Origin: Vespula vulgaris
Lineage: Eukaryota; Arthropoda; Insecta; Hymenoptera; Vespidae
Assembly: GCF_905475345.1 (NCBI RefSeq)
Contig: NC_066608.1
Coordinates: 2,680,001 to 2,744,000, forward strand
Length of the DNA stretch: 64,000 nt
Direction: 5' to 3'
Part shown: positions 49,101 through 60,246 of the stretch, one piece after another
Layout: each line of letters starts with the position of its first letter
How positions within the stretch are numbered: position 1 is the stretch's first letter
Position numbers and translations under genes: made by a program
Notes under the pieces: generated by a model
Told to the model about the DNA's origin: nothing
The model's database searches: none
What the model saw: the letters and a program-made list of their open reading frames with translations, nothing else

Positions 49101-49259
49101 TCTTGTTCATATCGAGTTACGAAAGAATTGTAAAAGGAAAATCGAGAAACAGAATATGCAAACGAATGTACATAAATACATATGTCGTACTACATACAAT
49201 ACATAGAAAAATAATAAAAGGTAGTAACGATTATTGCAAATGATTTTTCTTTCAGTATT

Positions 49260-49454
49260 CTTCGTTCCACGATGGTATACGCGAAATCTGAAGATCCTTG
49301 ATCAGTATTATTGTGAAACGAGGACGATCGTTTGGATCTCAACTTTGATCGTCAGCTGCGACGAGTTTATTTCCTACGACCGTGGACCACTTTGATTTAT
49401 CGCTGTTTCTCAGTCGGCCAGTTATACAGTCGAAGTAAAAATAGCTTCATCAAG
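49260..49454 (+). promoter_or_regulatory. Possible promoter and non-coding first exon
   Basis: A GC-richer patch contains TCAGTC at 49410 (arthropod initiator type) and, 45 nt on, a good splice donor AAG|GTGAGA at 49455. Upstream, a 46-codon frame (49262-49400) is open behind an acceptor-like TTTCTTTCAG and ends in TGA; it has no recognised domain. Exon versus promoter cannot be decided from sequence. Confidence 0.2.
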
Positions 49455-49790
49455 GTGAGACGATTTTTTCTCCTCTTTTTTTTTTTCTTATTTCTTTCTT
49501 CTTTTTCTTTCTCTTGCTTTTTAACATGAATTATTTTGTAATTATTATATTGCGGATTTTAATAAGACATTAATAGATTTCATTTGAATAAAACGCGCAT
49601 TATAATAAGAAATTAATAGATTTTATTTGAATATATACATAAAATATAGATTGTATACATTAAAACGTAATGCATATTAGATATACATTAGATGAACATT
49701 CATTTCATATTGATCCGTGTTATGCGAGTCAATATATTATATAATTTTCATTATCATTAGATTTTACAGTTATAATATTTATTTTTGAAT

Positions 49791-50402
49791 AAAATTTTCT
49801 TCGTCATTCGAAAACAACGTTAAAGTAATTAAAAATAAAATAGACACTACATATAATCAGAATATTTTTGAACAACACCATATTATCGATGATCTAATAC
49901 TATGAAAATTCAATTATTCTAATTCGACATTATATCTCTTAAACCTTTTCCATCTACATATCCATGCATTTATTAAATATAAAATTATCATAATACAAAA
50001 TCAATATAAAATTTTCTTCGTCGTTCGAAAACAACGTTAAAGTAATTAAAAATAAAATAGACACTACATATAATCAGAATATTTTTGAACAACACCATAT
50101 TATCGATGATCTAATACTATGAAAATTCAATTATTCTAATTCGACATTATATCTCTTAAATCTTTTCCATCTACATATCCATGCATTTATTAAATATAAA
50201 ATTATCATAATACAAAATCAATATAAAATTTTCTTCGTCGTTCGAAAACAACGTTAAAGTAATTAAAAATAAAATAGACACTACATGTAATCAGAATATT
50301 TTTGAACAACACCTTATTATCGATGATCTAATACTATGAAAATTCAATTATTCTAATTCGACACTATATCCCTTAAACCTTTTCCATCTACATATCTATG
50401 CA
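49791..50402. repeat. Tandem repeat, 217-bp unit, 2.8 copies
   Basis: AAAATTTTCTTCGTC starts at 49791, 50008 and 50225, exactly 217 nt apart. Copies are nearly identical (a few substitutions such as CATTCG/CGTTCG, CATATTATCG/CTTATTATCG). The third copy stops at about 50402. High identity indicates a recent duplication. Confidence 0.95.
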
Positions 50403-50429
50403 TTTATTTAGTTATATACCAAAGATTTC

Positions 50430-51060
50430 CTTCGTACTCCATTTATTATCGTGTCCAGGAAGATTCGAGAAATTCCAAGTATACTTTTCTCTCTAGAATG
50501 GAATATTTTAGCCGTACGATAAGATCGTTTCTTTGAAAAACGATAGGGATCTCAGGGAATCGTCCGTTGGGATTGCAAAATATTCCGATATTCCGTACAA
50601 CGTTTCCGAAAGAGATTGCTTTGGATCCAGTAGTGGTGTTGCCCTCAGGAGAAGGACCAGGATAGAAAAGGAGGATAGAAAGGTTAGGAGGGGAGTCTGA
50701 GGGTTGTGGAAGGGGCCAGAGCCGGGACCAGGACCGGTGATGGGGATGGAGATATGGGAGGGGATGGGAGAGGGTTGTGGTAGGGGGAGGGTTATAGAGG
50801 GTTGTGGCAGGTCACGTCGTCGCGCGCTCTCTTCTCTACTAAGAGATGGAAAAGGACGAAGCGGTCAGAAGAATGGAAGTGGTGGATAAACGGATAACCT
50901 TAAGCCCAAAGTTCTTCGTTCAACTTTTGTCAGAACGTGCCCGTGCTCTTGGAGTTACGGGTCTTTCGAAACGTTTTAGAAAAAAGGAAAAAGAAAGAGG
51001 GAGAAAACATAAACGAAAAAAAGAAGAAATGTTTCACGTTCGTCTTTTCTAACCGATTAT
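50430..51060. other. GC/G-rich island
   Basis: A non-repetitive patch followed by a G-rich plus strand (50640-50810) with three GAGGGTTGTGG words and a quadruplex motif, then a patch to 51050. Open frames here come from composition (Gly/Arg/Glu). Confidence 0.4.
50756..50774 (+). other. Potential G-quadruplex motif
   Basis: GGG A GGGG AT GGG AGA GGG: four G-runs with loops of 1, 2 and 3 nt, the short-loop type expected to be most stable. Confidence 0.6.
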
Positions 51061-51748
51061 CCGTTCTCGAAATGTAGATCTATCTTTGTTCGTAGTCTCG
51101 TCGTAGTCGTAGTTGTCGTTTCTTTGAATAAGTCCTTCATTCATTTTGAATACGACGTAAATCTCATTCCTGAATCGTCCTTTAGTATCTTTCCTTTTTG
51201 ATGTACTACTGTGGATTCTGTAATATAGATTTAGTCATGTAAACTGAGTGAGTTTTCCTCGATGCGTTACAATCACGCTCTTTTCTCTCTCTCTCTTTCT
51301 TTCTATTTATCTCTTTTTCTTTTATCTTTCCTCTCTTTGTCTCTTTATAGTATTATTTTATTACGTATTATGTTTGATTTTTATTAGCTTCGAATTTGTT
51401 TCCCAAATATTTTCATACCCTTATACGTAGTAACATTTAATATTATCTCTTACTTATACCGTTTCATCAACTTTTCTTTTTCATTTTTATCGTGTATTTT
51501 ATCCTTCTTCTTCTTTTCTTTTCTTTTCTTTTATTTATACTTTTTTTTTGTGATTCTTTCGTTCCTACTTATCCAACGTTATTATCGACAAATGAATTAA
51601 GGCTTGAATATATAGATATAATGTATGTAACGAGTATGTCGCTTTTCTCATTGTGAATTTGTCATTGTATTTGTTGAACATAAGAATGAAACGTAACACA
51701 TTTAAGTGTGTTTGAACTCAGTACGTTTTGTAAGAGCGATATGCGAAA

Positions 51749-51789
<41 letters not shown>

Positions 51790-53691
51790 TAATTTATACT
51801 ATCATCTTTAGTATACTCGTTGACCTTATTTATGAGATTATATTCGAGCTGAAAAACGAAGCAGAACGTTTTGATAACAGCCGTAACAGCCATAACAAGA
51901 GAATTTCTCTTGGATTGGCCAAGAGTGCGTTCATTGGAAGTTATTGTTAGTACGCGACATGTTTTAGCGTATGCGCGTTCTCTCTTTCTCTCTCTCTCTC
52001 TCTCTTTCTTCTCGTTCTTCTCTCTTTCTTTTTTATCTTTTTGCCTTTTGTATCGTGAATGCAGCACAGTCCCAACGTGTTCCATCGGGAAATCTTCGAG
52101 AGACGACGAGTTTTTCGGACGATATATACTAACCGTGGCCGCGAATAAACGCCAGGAAAGTATATATGTAACGTAAAGGATACAAGAAAGGAGTCTGTGA
52201 ATTCAAGAGAAAACAAACGGGTTTCCACGCAGTTTTATATATATACATATAATACATATATCGGATAAAAATGAATAAAATAAGTATACAGTTATTATAA
52301 TGTTCGTTACAACGATAAATATTTAAACGTATTTCTAATAGATATAGGACAAAAAAGTTGTAATATTTTCTTCCATCGTTAAATAGGTGAGTACGTAAAA
52401 AAAGAGTAAGTTTGTGGTAAAATGTTCGTATAATTTCATCATAATTTTTGTAAAAATGCATATGTATATATTTTCATTCTTTTGTTTTTTTTTTGTACAC
52501 TCATTCGTCATTCGTTAGATAACGTTTAGATGTCTAAACATGACGGAAACAAAATATTATATGTACCTGTGTGTGTGTGATGTAGTACGTTCTAAAATCC
52601 GGTGCAAACGAGCAACTAGTGATTCATGCAAGTTGCCTACGTTACTATGCGCTCGTATGCGATACTATATTCAAAATATATGTTTGTCATGATGTACGTT
52701 TGAAGGACGACAAAATGCCGTCTAGGAGTTTAAGTATGATCAATATAATTTCGTTCTCGAACACGATAAATAATTCGAAAAAAAAATTTTACATTGAAGC
52801 AAGGTGTAAATTTATACTTCTATTTCGTTCAAGTAATACGTTCTTCTTTTCTTTTCTTTTTCTTTTCTTTTTTTTTCTTTCAGACAAAAATAAATTTGTA
52901 AAATTATTAAAAAGAGTAATATGTTTGATAACGCGAACGATAATATTTTTGTTCGGTAACTTAAGTAATAATTTTTCTTTCTCTTCTTCTTTTTTATATT
53001 CTACGCGTAAATACCGATTATAATTATTAAGATCATTCCATTAAGATCGTCTATTAAGATTATCTACTTAAATGAACGTAATAATGATAATAATAATAGT
53101 AATAACTACAACATATATGAGGAAAGTTAAAAATAATATTTATTTGTTTTTCCTTATTGCTGATGACGTAGTCAATAGATAAGGGTCAATATGATATATA
53201 ATAGAGTGGTCGATATGATCAGAACAATTACTGCTATTAGAATCGTCAGTGTCGAGTTAAAATAGTTACAATTCGTCAATTATTAAGAAAAAAAAGAGCA
53301 GAATCCCGAGAATTGTACGTATTCGACTTATTGTTAATTAAATAAACATTTTTATTATTAATAATATAAATTAAGTAATAATATAAATTGATATAGTTTC
53401 AAGCGTTATAATATTTATTTGATTTTATTTAGAAAAGGTTTAGAAAATTGTTAGAAACGAATAGTAAGATATGAATAGTAAGTAAAATCGTGATAGAAAA
53501 TGTATTTTTAATCGATAGAGATAAAGATATTTTTAATCGATATTTATTTTTTATTCTTCTTTCTTTTTTGTTTTTGTTTCTTTCTGTTGTTGTTTCCTTG
53601 ACTTTTCTTTTTATTTCTCTTATAAACGTTGTAATTATTCTATTGAAATTTTAATAGGTTTTAACAGGTAAACCAATACGTACGGATCATA
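51061..53691. other. Upstream region of the dehydrogenase gene
   Basis: Contains (TA)n at 51753-51786, a patch with two ATTGG (inverted CCAAT) words at 51914 and 51933 next to a CT tract (51983-52010), and AT-rich DNA. The start codon at 53692 lies 25 nt after an acceptor-like TTTTAACAG, so an upstream non-coding exon is likely but not located. Confidence 0.4.
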
Positions 53692-54081
53692 ATGAATCGT
53701 TGGGAAGGAAAAGTCGCGGTCGTGACTGGTTCCGCATCCGGAATCGGTAAAGCGATTACGCGTGCTCTACTTGAAAGGAAGATAATCGTGGTTGGTTTGG
53801 ATATTCAGAACGAGAAACAGAAAGAAATGACTAACAATAGAGAGAATGCGACGAATGGATATTATCCTCTTCATTGCGACATTACCAATGAGGACGAATT
53901 GGACGCTGTTTTTTTATTTGTCAAAAAGAAATTTACCGGAGTTGATATTATGGTGAATAATGCCGGTGTTATAGATTTTCAACGCATTATTGGTAAGTTT
54001 ATTATTAATTCTTTCAAATAATTTTAAAATCAAAAATTTTAACATTATGCGAATAATTATTATTTAAATATTTATAATATC

Positions 54082-54135
<54 letters not shown>

Positions 54136-55596
54136 GATGAATAAATAGATAGATATGTTTGTATACATAATGTATATCGAAATTTTCATATATGGAATAT
54201 ATATACATACACATACACATATACATATATATATATGTGTGTATATATATTAATATTTATTTTCTCATTAATATTTATTATTCACATTTATCATATACAC
54301 CAATATCGAAATAAATATATTAATTGATAAAAAAGAAAAGAAGCAAAGAAACGACATAGTAAAAGGAAGCAAAAAAAGTAGAAAAGTAGAAGGGAGAAGA
54401 AAAATATGTGCATAGGGTTCTCCCGAAAGGGTTACCATTGGGAAAGAGGGAGCTTTTATACTTTTATATGTATGCACCGTGCCATTGGAACTGGTACGGG
54501 ACGAGCTTTCGGTATTACCGCGGAAGCTCGGTGGAGCCATCGTTGGCGCATTTTAAAAAATTCCATAAATTACACTTGCAGAAAGCGACAGGAAGACATT
54601 TGAAAGGCTGTTAAATATTAATGTACTCGCAATGGCTGTGTGTATGAACCGTGCAGTACGCTCGATGCGAGAGAGGAACGTCGAAGGGCATGTTTTCAAT
54701 ATCAACAGGTATTGTTGTTAATGAACGTCTTGCCCTACGGCATTACGCTTTGTTTATTCATTCGTATTGCGCCTGTCGACGGACGTGCTCGTTCTAAGTG
54801 AAAAATTTTCGTACGTCCCTTCGACGATTTTATTAATTGGATTTTCGATTTCATTCAGAAATTTCCTCATTGCTTTTATTTTGCTTTTGTTCTCTCTCTC
54901 TCTCTCCCTCTCTCTCTTTTTTTTTTTTTTAAGTTTACGTTCAATATACGCAATACTCTTCTGTTTTTATCGAAGAAAATATCTTCAAACGCAATCGTCT
55001 TGTGATTTAAATTGTACCCATTGCAGTGTTTTAGGACAGAAACTATTAATACCTTTTTTATCCGACGTCGATGGCTTTAACGGATGGAATTTGTATCCTG
55101 CTTCTAAACATGCCGCAGTTGCATTAACTCATACAGTCAGAGAAGAATTGTGTCTCATTAAAGCATCCATTCGAGTTACAGTGAGTTCGATTGATTGAAT
55201 TTTATTTGTTTATCGTTTTGTTTTTCTTTCTTTTTTCTTTTTTCTATTTCTTAATTTATTTATTTGCATGAATACGTGTATTTCATAATCGATTAATCTC
55301 ATTTTCGATAGAGTATTTGTCCAGGTATCGTGAAAACTAATCTACCCAGTAAATTCCCGGTCATTAAAGAATCAGTTGACAAACTCTCGATACTTTTACC
55401 GGAAGATGTTGCCGATGTTCTCATTTATGCGCTTGGAACACGTCCCGAGGTTCAGGTATGTGATTATTATTTTTTGTCGGGTTTTTTTTTTTTTTTATTT
55501 TTATTTGATATTACAGTGACATTAGAATTTTTCTTATTTCGTTTTATCGGATTATAGATTACAGACATAACGCTAAAACACAGAGAAGAATTATAA
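53692..55596 (+). CDS. Classical short-chain dehydrogenase/reductase (farnesol dehydrogenase/DHRS11-like), 5 exons
   Basis: Seen: exons 53692-53992, 54582-54708, 55027-55180, 55312-55455 and 55558-55596, all with GT-AG introns (589, 318, 131 and 102 nt). They join in frame to 254 residues, the normal length for classical SDRs. Rossmann motif TGSASGIG is at 12-19, acidic D37 at the end of strand 2, D63 in CDIT, NNAG at 89-92, and the catalytic tetrad is N114, S143 (codon split by intron 2), Y166 and K170 (YPASK). PG at 198-199 precedes the substrate lid. Known for the family: cytosolic NAD(P)(H) oxidoreductases acting on alcohols and ketones; insect relatives include juvenile-hormone-pathway farnesol dehydrogenase. 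Close insect relatives usually carry basic residues where D37 lies, so NAD(H) preference is inferred. The substrate is unknown. Start choice: first in-frame ATG, directly before the family N-terminus RWEGKVAVVTG. Confidence 0.93.
54086..54130. repeat. (TA)n microsatellite in dehydrogenase intron 1
   Basis: Pure TA tract, followed at 54200-54250 by TA/CA repeats. These explain why intron 1 is much longer than the other introns. Confidence 0.92.
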
Positions 55597-55675
55597 TCTA
55601 TTAAGTTTTCTATTATAAGTAGAATGGAAAATTCTACTGGCTGGTAAAAGTATTTTTCGATAACTATACGTTGAT

Positions 55676-55681
55676 AATAAA
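55676..55681 (+). promoter_or_regulatory. Candidate poly(A) signal of the dehydrogenase
   Basis: AATAAA 80 nt after the stop codon, the first canonical hexamer downstream. Confidence 0.5.
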
Positions 55682-56217
55682 TTTAAGTCCAAAATTAAAA
55701 AGTAATTATATTCAATATATTATAATATATCAAAGAGAAACATGATAAATAAATGATACTTCGATTAAAGAAGATTCGCAAGGAAAAAAATGTAAATGTG
55801 ATTTACAGTATATTTAAAAGTTTATGAATATGTTAAATTGATGAAATGGTATTATTTTTTTTTCCGTTTCTAATAACATTAAAACGATTCGATATTTCTA
55901 TAAAAAAAAAAAATAAATAAATAAAAGAAAGAAGAAACACGTGAAATAAAATAAAATAAAAAAGTACTTTATATCACAATATATTGAAATATTGTGTTTT
56001 TCAATTTTACAATACATTATGGCTTTTTTTACCAACGTATAACGTTTTCTTCGAATTGATTAATCTAAACGATAAACGATATTCATAATCGAATAATCAA
56101 TGTTTTATTAACGATCCAAATTTGTTGCACTTTTTATTTTTCCGCGTCTAACCACGTGCCGCGTTTGTTTTTCTCCGTTACTACCGTGTGTACATTTCGT
56201 TACCAGATTGCGCATCT

Positions 56218-56364
56218 ATGTTTGATTTACTCTCGAAATTCTGGCCGTATGGTTATTGTTTGATATTCGCGTTAAGTAGCCTCGTTGCGATATCTACTGT
56301 CACCGATGCGGTGACCCAACGTAATATTATTTTCCTCTTCGATAGAAACCTCCATCGGAAATAA
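56218..56364 (+). CDS. Candidate small secreted peptide or signal-peptide exon
   Basis: ATG at 56218 opens 48 codons ending in TAA. The N-terminal half (MFDLLSKFWPYGYCLIFALS and on to STVTDA) has a charged start, a hydrophobic core and small residues at about 29-31, the layout of a signal peptide. The rest is VTQRNIIFLFDRNLHRK. Codon use is less AT-biased than the flanks. Alternatively, AAC|GTAATA at about 56321 could be a donor, making this the first exon of a longer secreted protein. It lies 620 nt downstream of the dehydrogenase on the same strand, with CACGTG at 56154 upstream. No family recognised. Confidence 0.33.
   Translation: MFDLLSKFWPYGYCLIFALSSLVAISTVTDAVTQRNIIFLFDRNLHRK
56299..56315. 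other. Inverted repeat GTCACCG-ATG-CGGTGAC
   Basis: A perfect 7-bp inverted repeat with a 3-nt spacer, inside the candidate small reading frame. It may be a binding-site palindrome or a coincidence of codon choice. Confidence 0.4.
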
Positions 56365-56588
56365 CACAAGCTAATATTCCAAGAGAATATTCGATATGTT
56401 TATAATGAGACTTTGTTTCGTATTATTTCACTGGATCAACTATGAGAATAATGGCAAGATGAAAGATTATATTTTATATATACATACATATATATATAAT
56501 ATATATATTTATATATATTTATATATATAATGTAATATATATAATAATATATGTACAACAAAAAGTATATATACGACAAGATGAAAGA

Positions 56589-56651
<63 letters not shown>

Positions 56652-57933
56652 TCTTTATTATGCTTCTATCAAATTATAAGTTTAAATCGGTATTAATTTT
56701 GTTTTTCTATATCAATGGAATTATATTTAGAAAGAAAAAATAATAATAAGAAAATAAAAAAAAAAATATGTACTATACTTTTAAAAGATATAAGAAAAAT
56801 TAATTGATCGTTAAAAACTTTAAAAAACTAATCGAGTTTGCTTACAATTGAAGAAAAAAACCACAGACATAAAACAAAAAGAAAAACGCGAAGTTTATAT
56901 TATCAAAAACTTGTAACATACGAAATTCTCAGGATAATGGACTTATACGTATTTGTGTAGAGGCATATTGAAAAGTTTTCGACTAGACTATATAACCAAA
57001 AGCTTCTCTTATCGTATGAAGTTTCATCGTAAACCGTCATGTAAATAAAATTTAACTATATCGTGGAAGTAGTATCAAACGTTTAATATACTTCCGGAGT
57101 AAATATATAGTTTCCTATATGTCGCTATGAAATCGAATCAACACTTTACAATTTCGTATATTTCCGTTTAATATTAAAAAAATCTATTGATACAAATTAA
57201 TTCGATTTTTATATTATTCGTTGAGATAAAAGAAAAAAAAATAAAGATCTTCAATTTGAAAAAATAAAAAACTTTTAACTTCTCTTCAAGAAATTTAATT
57301 AAATTTGATAGTGGATTATTAGTTTCAGTTGAGATCGTTTCAAAAAAAGATTTCGGAGATTAAACACATGATGGATATTTTCGTTAACGTATATAAGAGG
57401 AAAAAATTTTATCCTGTTAACTCTGTATAACGAGTATTCGTCACGAAGAGATAACAATTTTTTTTTCCTTTTTACGACAAAATACGCTCGTTTTTGTTTT
57501 TTGATGAGTATACTCTGGAAGATTCGAAAAAAGAAAATTACCATTTTTGCTCTTTAGAAATAAATTTTTGTGAGAACTGTTCCCGTTCCGTGAAATTTGG
57601 AAATTAAAGTTTGAAATTATCGCAGAATGACGTTTTGGACAAATAACGTTGTTCAGTAATCAATAACGAAAGAAAAATTATTATTACCTATTATAACGTT
57701 AGAAACTTTATAGATATTTTATCGATCGTACTGTGCGAAGTATTATTTTCATACGGATAATATTATTTTTTTCTTCCTTTACTTTTCATTTCATTTCATT
57801 TCATTTCATTTCGTTGTCGTCCTAAACAAATATTCTAAAATGTATTTTTTCAATTACCATTAAAAATTTTAATTAAATTAACAAGAGGGTAATTTCTTTT
57901 TACGCGTGACGAATTAATATTCATCGTCGTGTC

Positions 57934-57967
<34 letters not shown>

Positions 57968-59872
57968 GAAAAAAGAAAAAGAAATATCTTTTCACGACAA
58001 GAGTACAAATCGTGAAACACATTTAACAGGTTAAAGTTTTGTCGATAATAACGATTAATTCGCCGATTAACAAATTAATTTAACGAAACGATTGATTTTT
58101 CGAGAAGCCAATTAACATTTCGTTATAATGTAATTCTACCTTTACATTGATTATATCTAATTATTCTCTATGTGTGTGTTCGAGTAATATATTCGTTGTC
58201 TGAATTCTTTTCTATTTTAACGTAGATAAATATAAAACAAAACCAACACAGTTAAAAGGTTAATGAAGGTAAGAAACGAAGAGAATGCGGATGGAGAGTG
58301 ATGATCGATAAAGACATCTTTGCCGATGCTTCTTAGTAATGCCATTTTCTCTTTCTATCTTTCTCACTCTTTCTCTTTTTCTCTTCCTTTTCTTCCTTCT
58401 TCTTCTTCTTTTTATTTTTCTTTTTCTTTTTCTTCTTTTTCTTCTTCTTCTTTTTCTTACTCAACCAGCTCAACTCAAGCCAGACATTTAGGAATTTATA
58501 TTAAAATATGCAAATTTATTGATGCGGGCATATTTGAAAACAGATAAATTATGCCGCTCGTGTATCGCGTTCGCACGATAAAATATCATGGTATATAGGA
58601 GAGGGATACTTGCTCGAGAGATCGAAGTTACTCGCATAACGACACGGTCTATCTCGAATGCGATTTATGAGGTTCCTTTTATCACGGTCGTAAATTATAC
58701 CGTTCATTTACTTTCGATTGATTATATTCGGAGACACACGGCTATATCGTTTTCTTCGAGCATTATTTCAGAGTTTCTTTTTTTTTCTTTTTTTTCTTCA
58801 CTTGTGCGAGTGATGATAAAAAAGGCAAAAAAAGAAACAAGTTTCATTAACATGTTACCACGAATAAATTAAATTTCGACAGGTTGTCGGATCGAAGTGT
58901 TAACGTGTGATTTTTGACGATTCGATGTTATCACAATAGATGTGTGCGTGAGTGTATGTATGTGTGAAAAATGTAGAATGTATCGTTTGAAAAAAATTCA
59001 AATATTTTTTTTTTCTTTATTTTATATTTTTCATATAAATTTGCAGATATAAAATGCTTTAAATTTTTGATCGCATGTTTCTTTTATCTTTTCTTTTTTA
59101 ATATTATCTTTCTCTTCGTGCGTTTTGCAAATTAAAAATAAATCTTCAAGAAAAAATATATCAGCTTAATTCGTTCAAATGTTCGTTCATGTCGCTCTTA
59201 CTTATCCATTTTTGTTTTTTTATCTATTTCAAGAGAAAGAAAAAAATTGATGAATCGAATTGTAACTTTAATACAAATAATTACTACAGTGTAGTATTTG
59301 AAAACACAAAGAAATTCGATCGATCGATTGATATACAAAGATGTTTTCGATCATTAAGTATGACACACAATGAATATTTTATTCTCTTTTATAAGATAAC
59401 AATGTATATAATCTACAATATTCTTTTTTCTTGCAATAGATACGCGAGCTGTGCGAATTATTTCTATATGCATACATAGAAACATTTACTTCGATATATG
59501 TATCATCTTAAATGTTAAATAGTATACCATAACAAAAGTTTAAATCACTCAATTATTATCTTAGAAGTTTCGACACGAAGACATATTGAAAAATACGTAT
59601 TATTATCCAATAACATAAATTCTCATTATCGTAACCCCGTTGAGATTGAGTTAGGATATGGAAAAAGAAAATAAATAAAAATGAAAAGAAAAAGAATGAA
59701 AATTCTGATCGCAAGAAAAATTTTGCGATTAATTCATAAGACACTATTATATATGACGTATACTTTGACTTAAAGGCCTTTCTCTTCTGTACTAACGTAG
59801 CTAGCATTGTCGTATCGTATACGTTAGAGAAACGTACGGTGTGACTTATTGTTAGACTCTAGAGTTCTATAA
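56365..59872. other. Intergenic; TA repeats and AT-rich DNA
   Basis: TA tracts at 56485-56535 and 56597-56650, AT-rich sequence, an (ATTTC)n patch (57788-57812), A- and T-rich tracts and a GC-richer patch (58555-58720). A TATTGAAAAGTTTTCGAC word near 56968 recalls mariner-type termini, but no partner end was found. No supported gene. Confidence 0.5.
56597..56650. repeat. (TA)n microsatellite with duplicated leader
   Basis: A long TA tract. The leader AAGATGAAAGATTATATTTTA before it also precedes the TA-rich block at 56456, so leader and repeat were duplicated together. Confidence 0.9.
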
Positions 59873-60196
59873 ACTCGACAATTTAGAAGTGAAAATAGAC
59901 GGGTCCACAAACAAACGTTTCGGTTTAAGTTCCACGGATATCTTCGTAACTGTTCCCGACAAGGAACGCTTCACCTTCTCTTATATGCTAACAGTTGTTT
60001 GACCGCGTTTCAACAGTTTCCGTATTTGAATAATTCCCGGAACGAATTCCAAACAGGCTTTGTAGAATTTCAAGCAATTGAGCTGAAACGGATTGTCAGA
60101 GACTTTGACTCCGGTAAAGTCGCTTTACTTCTTACTTTCGGAAATCGAGTCGTATCCTTGGGAAATTATTTGCGAGGGAAAAATGGAGTTAGATAG
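59873..60196 (+). CDS. Possible orphan open frame, no start codon
   Basis: A 107-codon stretch free of stops that contains no simple repeat; it ends TAG right before a (TA)n tract. It starts TRQFRSENRRVHKQTFRF and later reads FQAIELKRIVRDFDSGKVAL. No ATG lies in the frame, so it would need a spliced upstream start; an acceptor-like TATATGCTAACAG sits inside at about 59994. Basic, no membrane segment, no family recognised. GC is higher here, which lengthens chance frames. Confidence 0.18.
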   Translation, partial: TRQFRSENRRVHKQTFRFKFHGYLRNCSRQGTLHLLLYANSCLTAFQQFPYLNNSRNEFQTGFVEFQAIELKRIVRDFDSGKVALLLTFGNRVVSLGNYLRGKNGVR

Positions 60197-60202
60197 GTAG
60201 GT

Positions 60203-60244
<42 letters not shown>
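60203..60244. repeat. (TA)n microsatellite
   Basis: TA tract following GTAGGTAGATA. Confidence 0.92.

Positions 60245-60246
<2 letters not shown>

Noticed and set aside
54406..54603. Frame in dehydrogenase intron 1 with a GTGTGRAFGIT string resembling an SDR glycine motif
   Set aside because: The rest does not match an SDR N-terminus, and exon 1 already encodes the complete Rossmann motif; exon 2 splices cleanly at 54582 in another frame.
56950..57130. Mariner-like terminal inverted repeat (TATTGAAAAGTTTTCGAC)
   Set aside because: No matching opposite end and no transposase remnant; the resemblance is too short.
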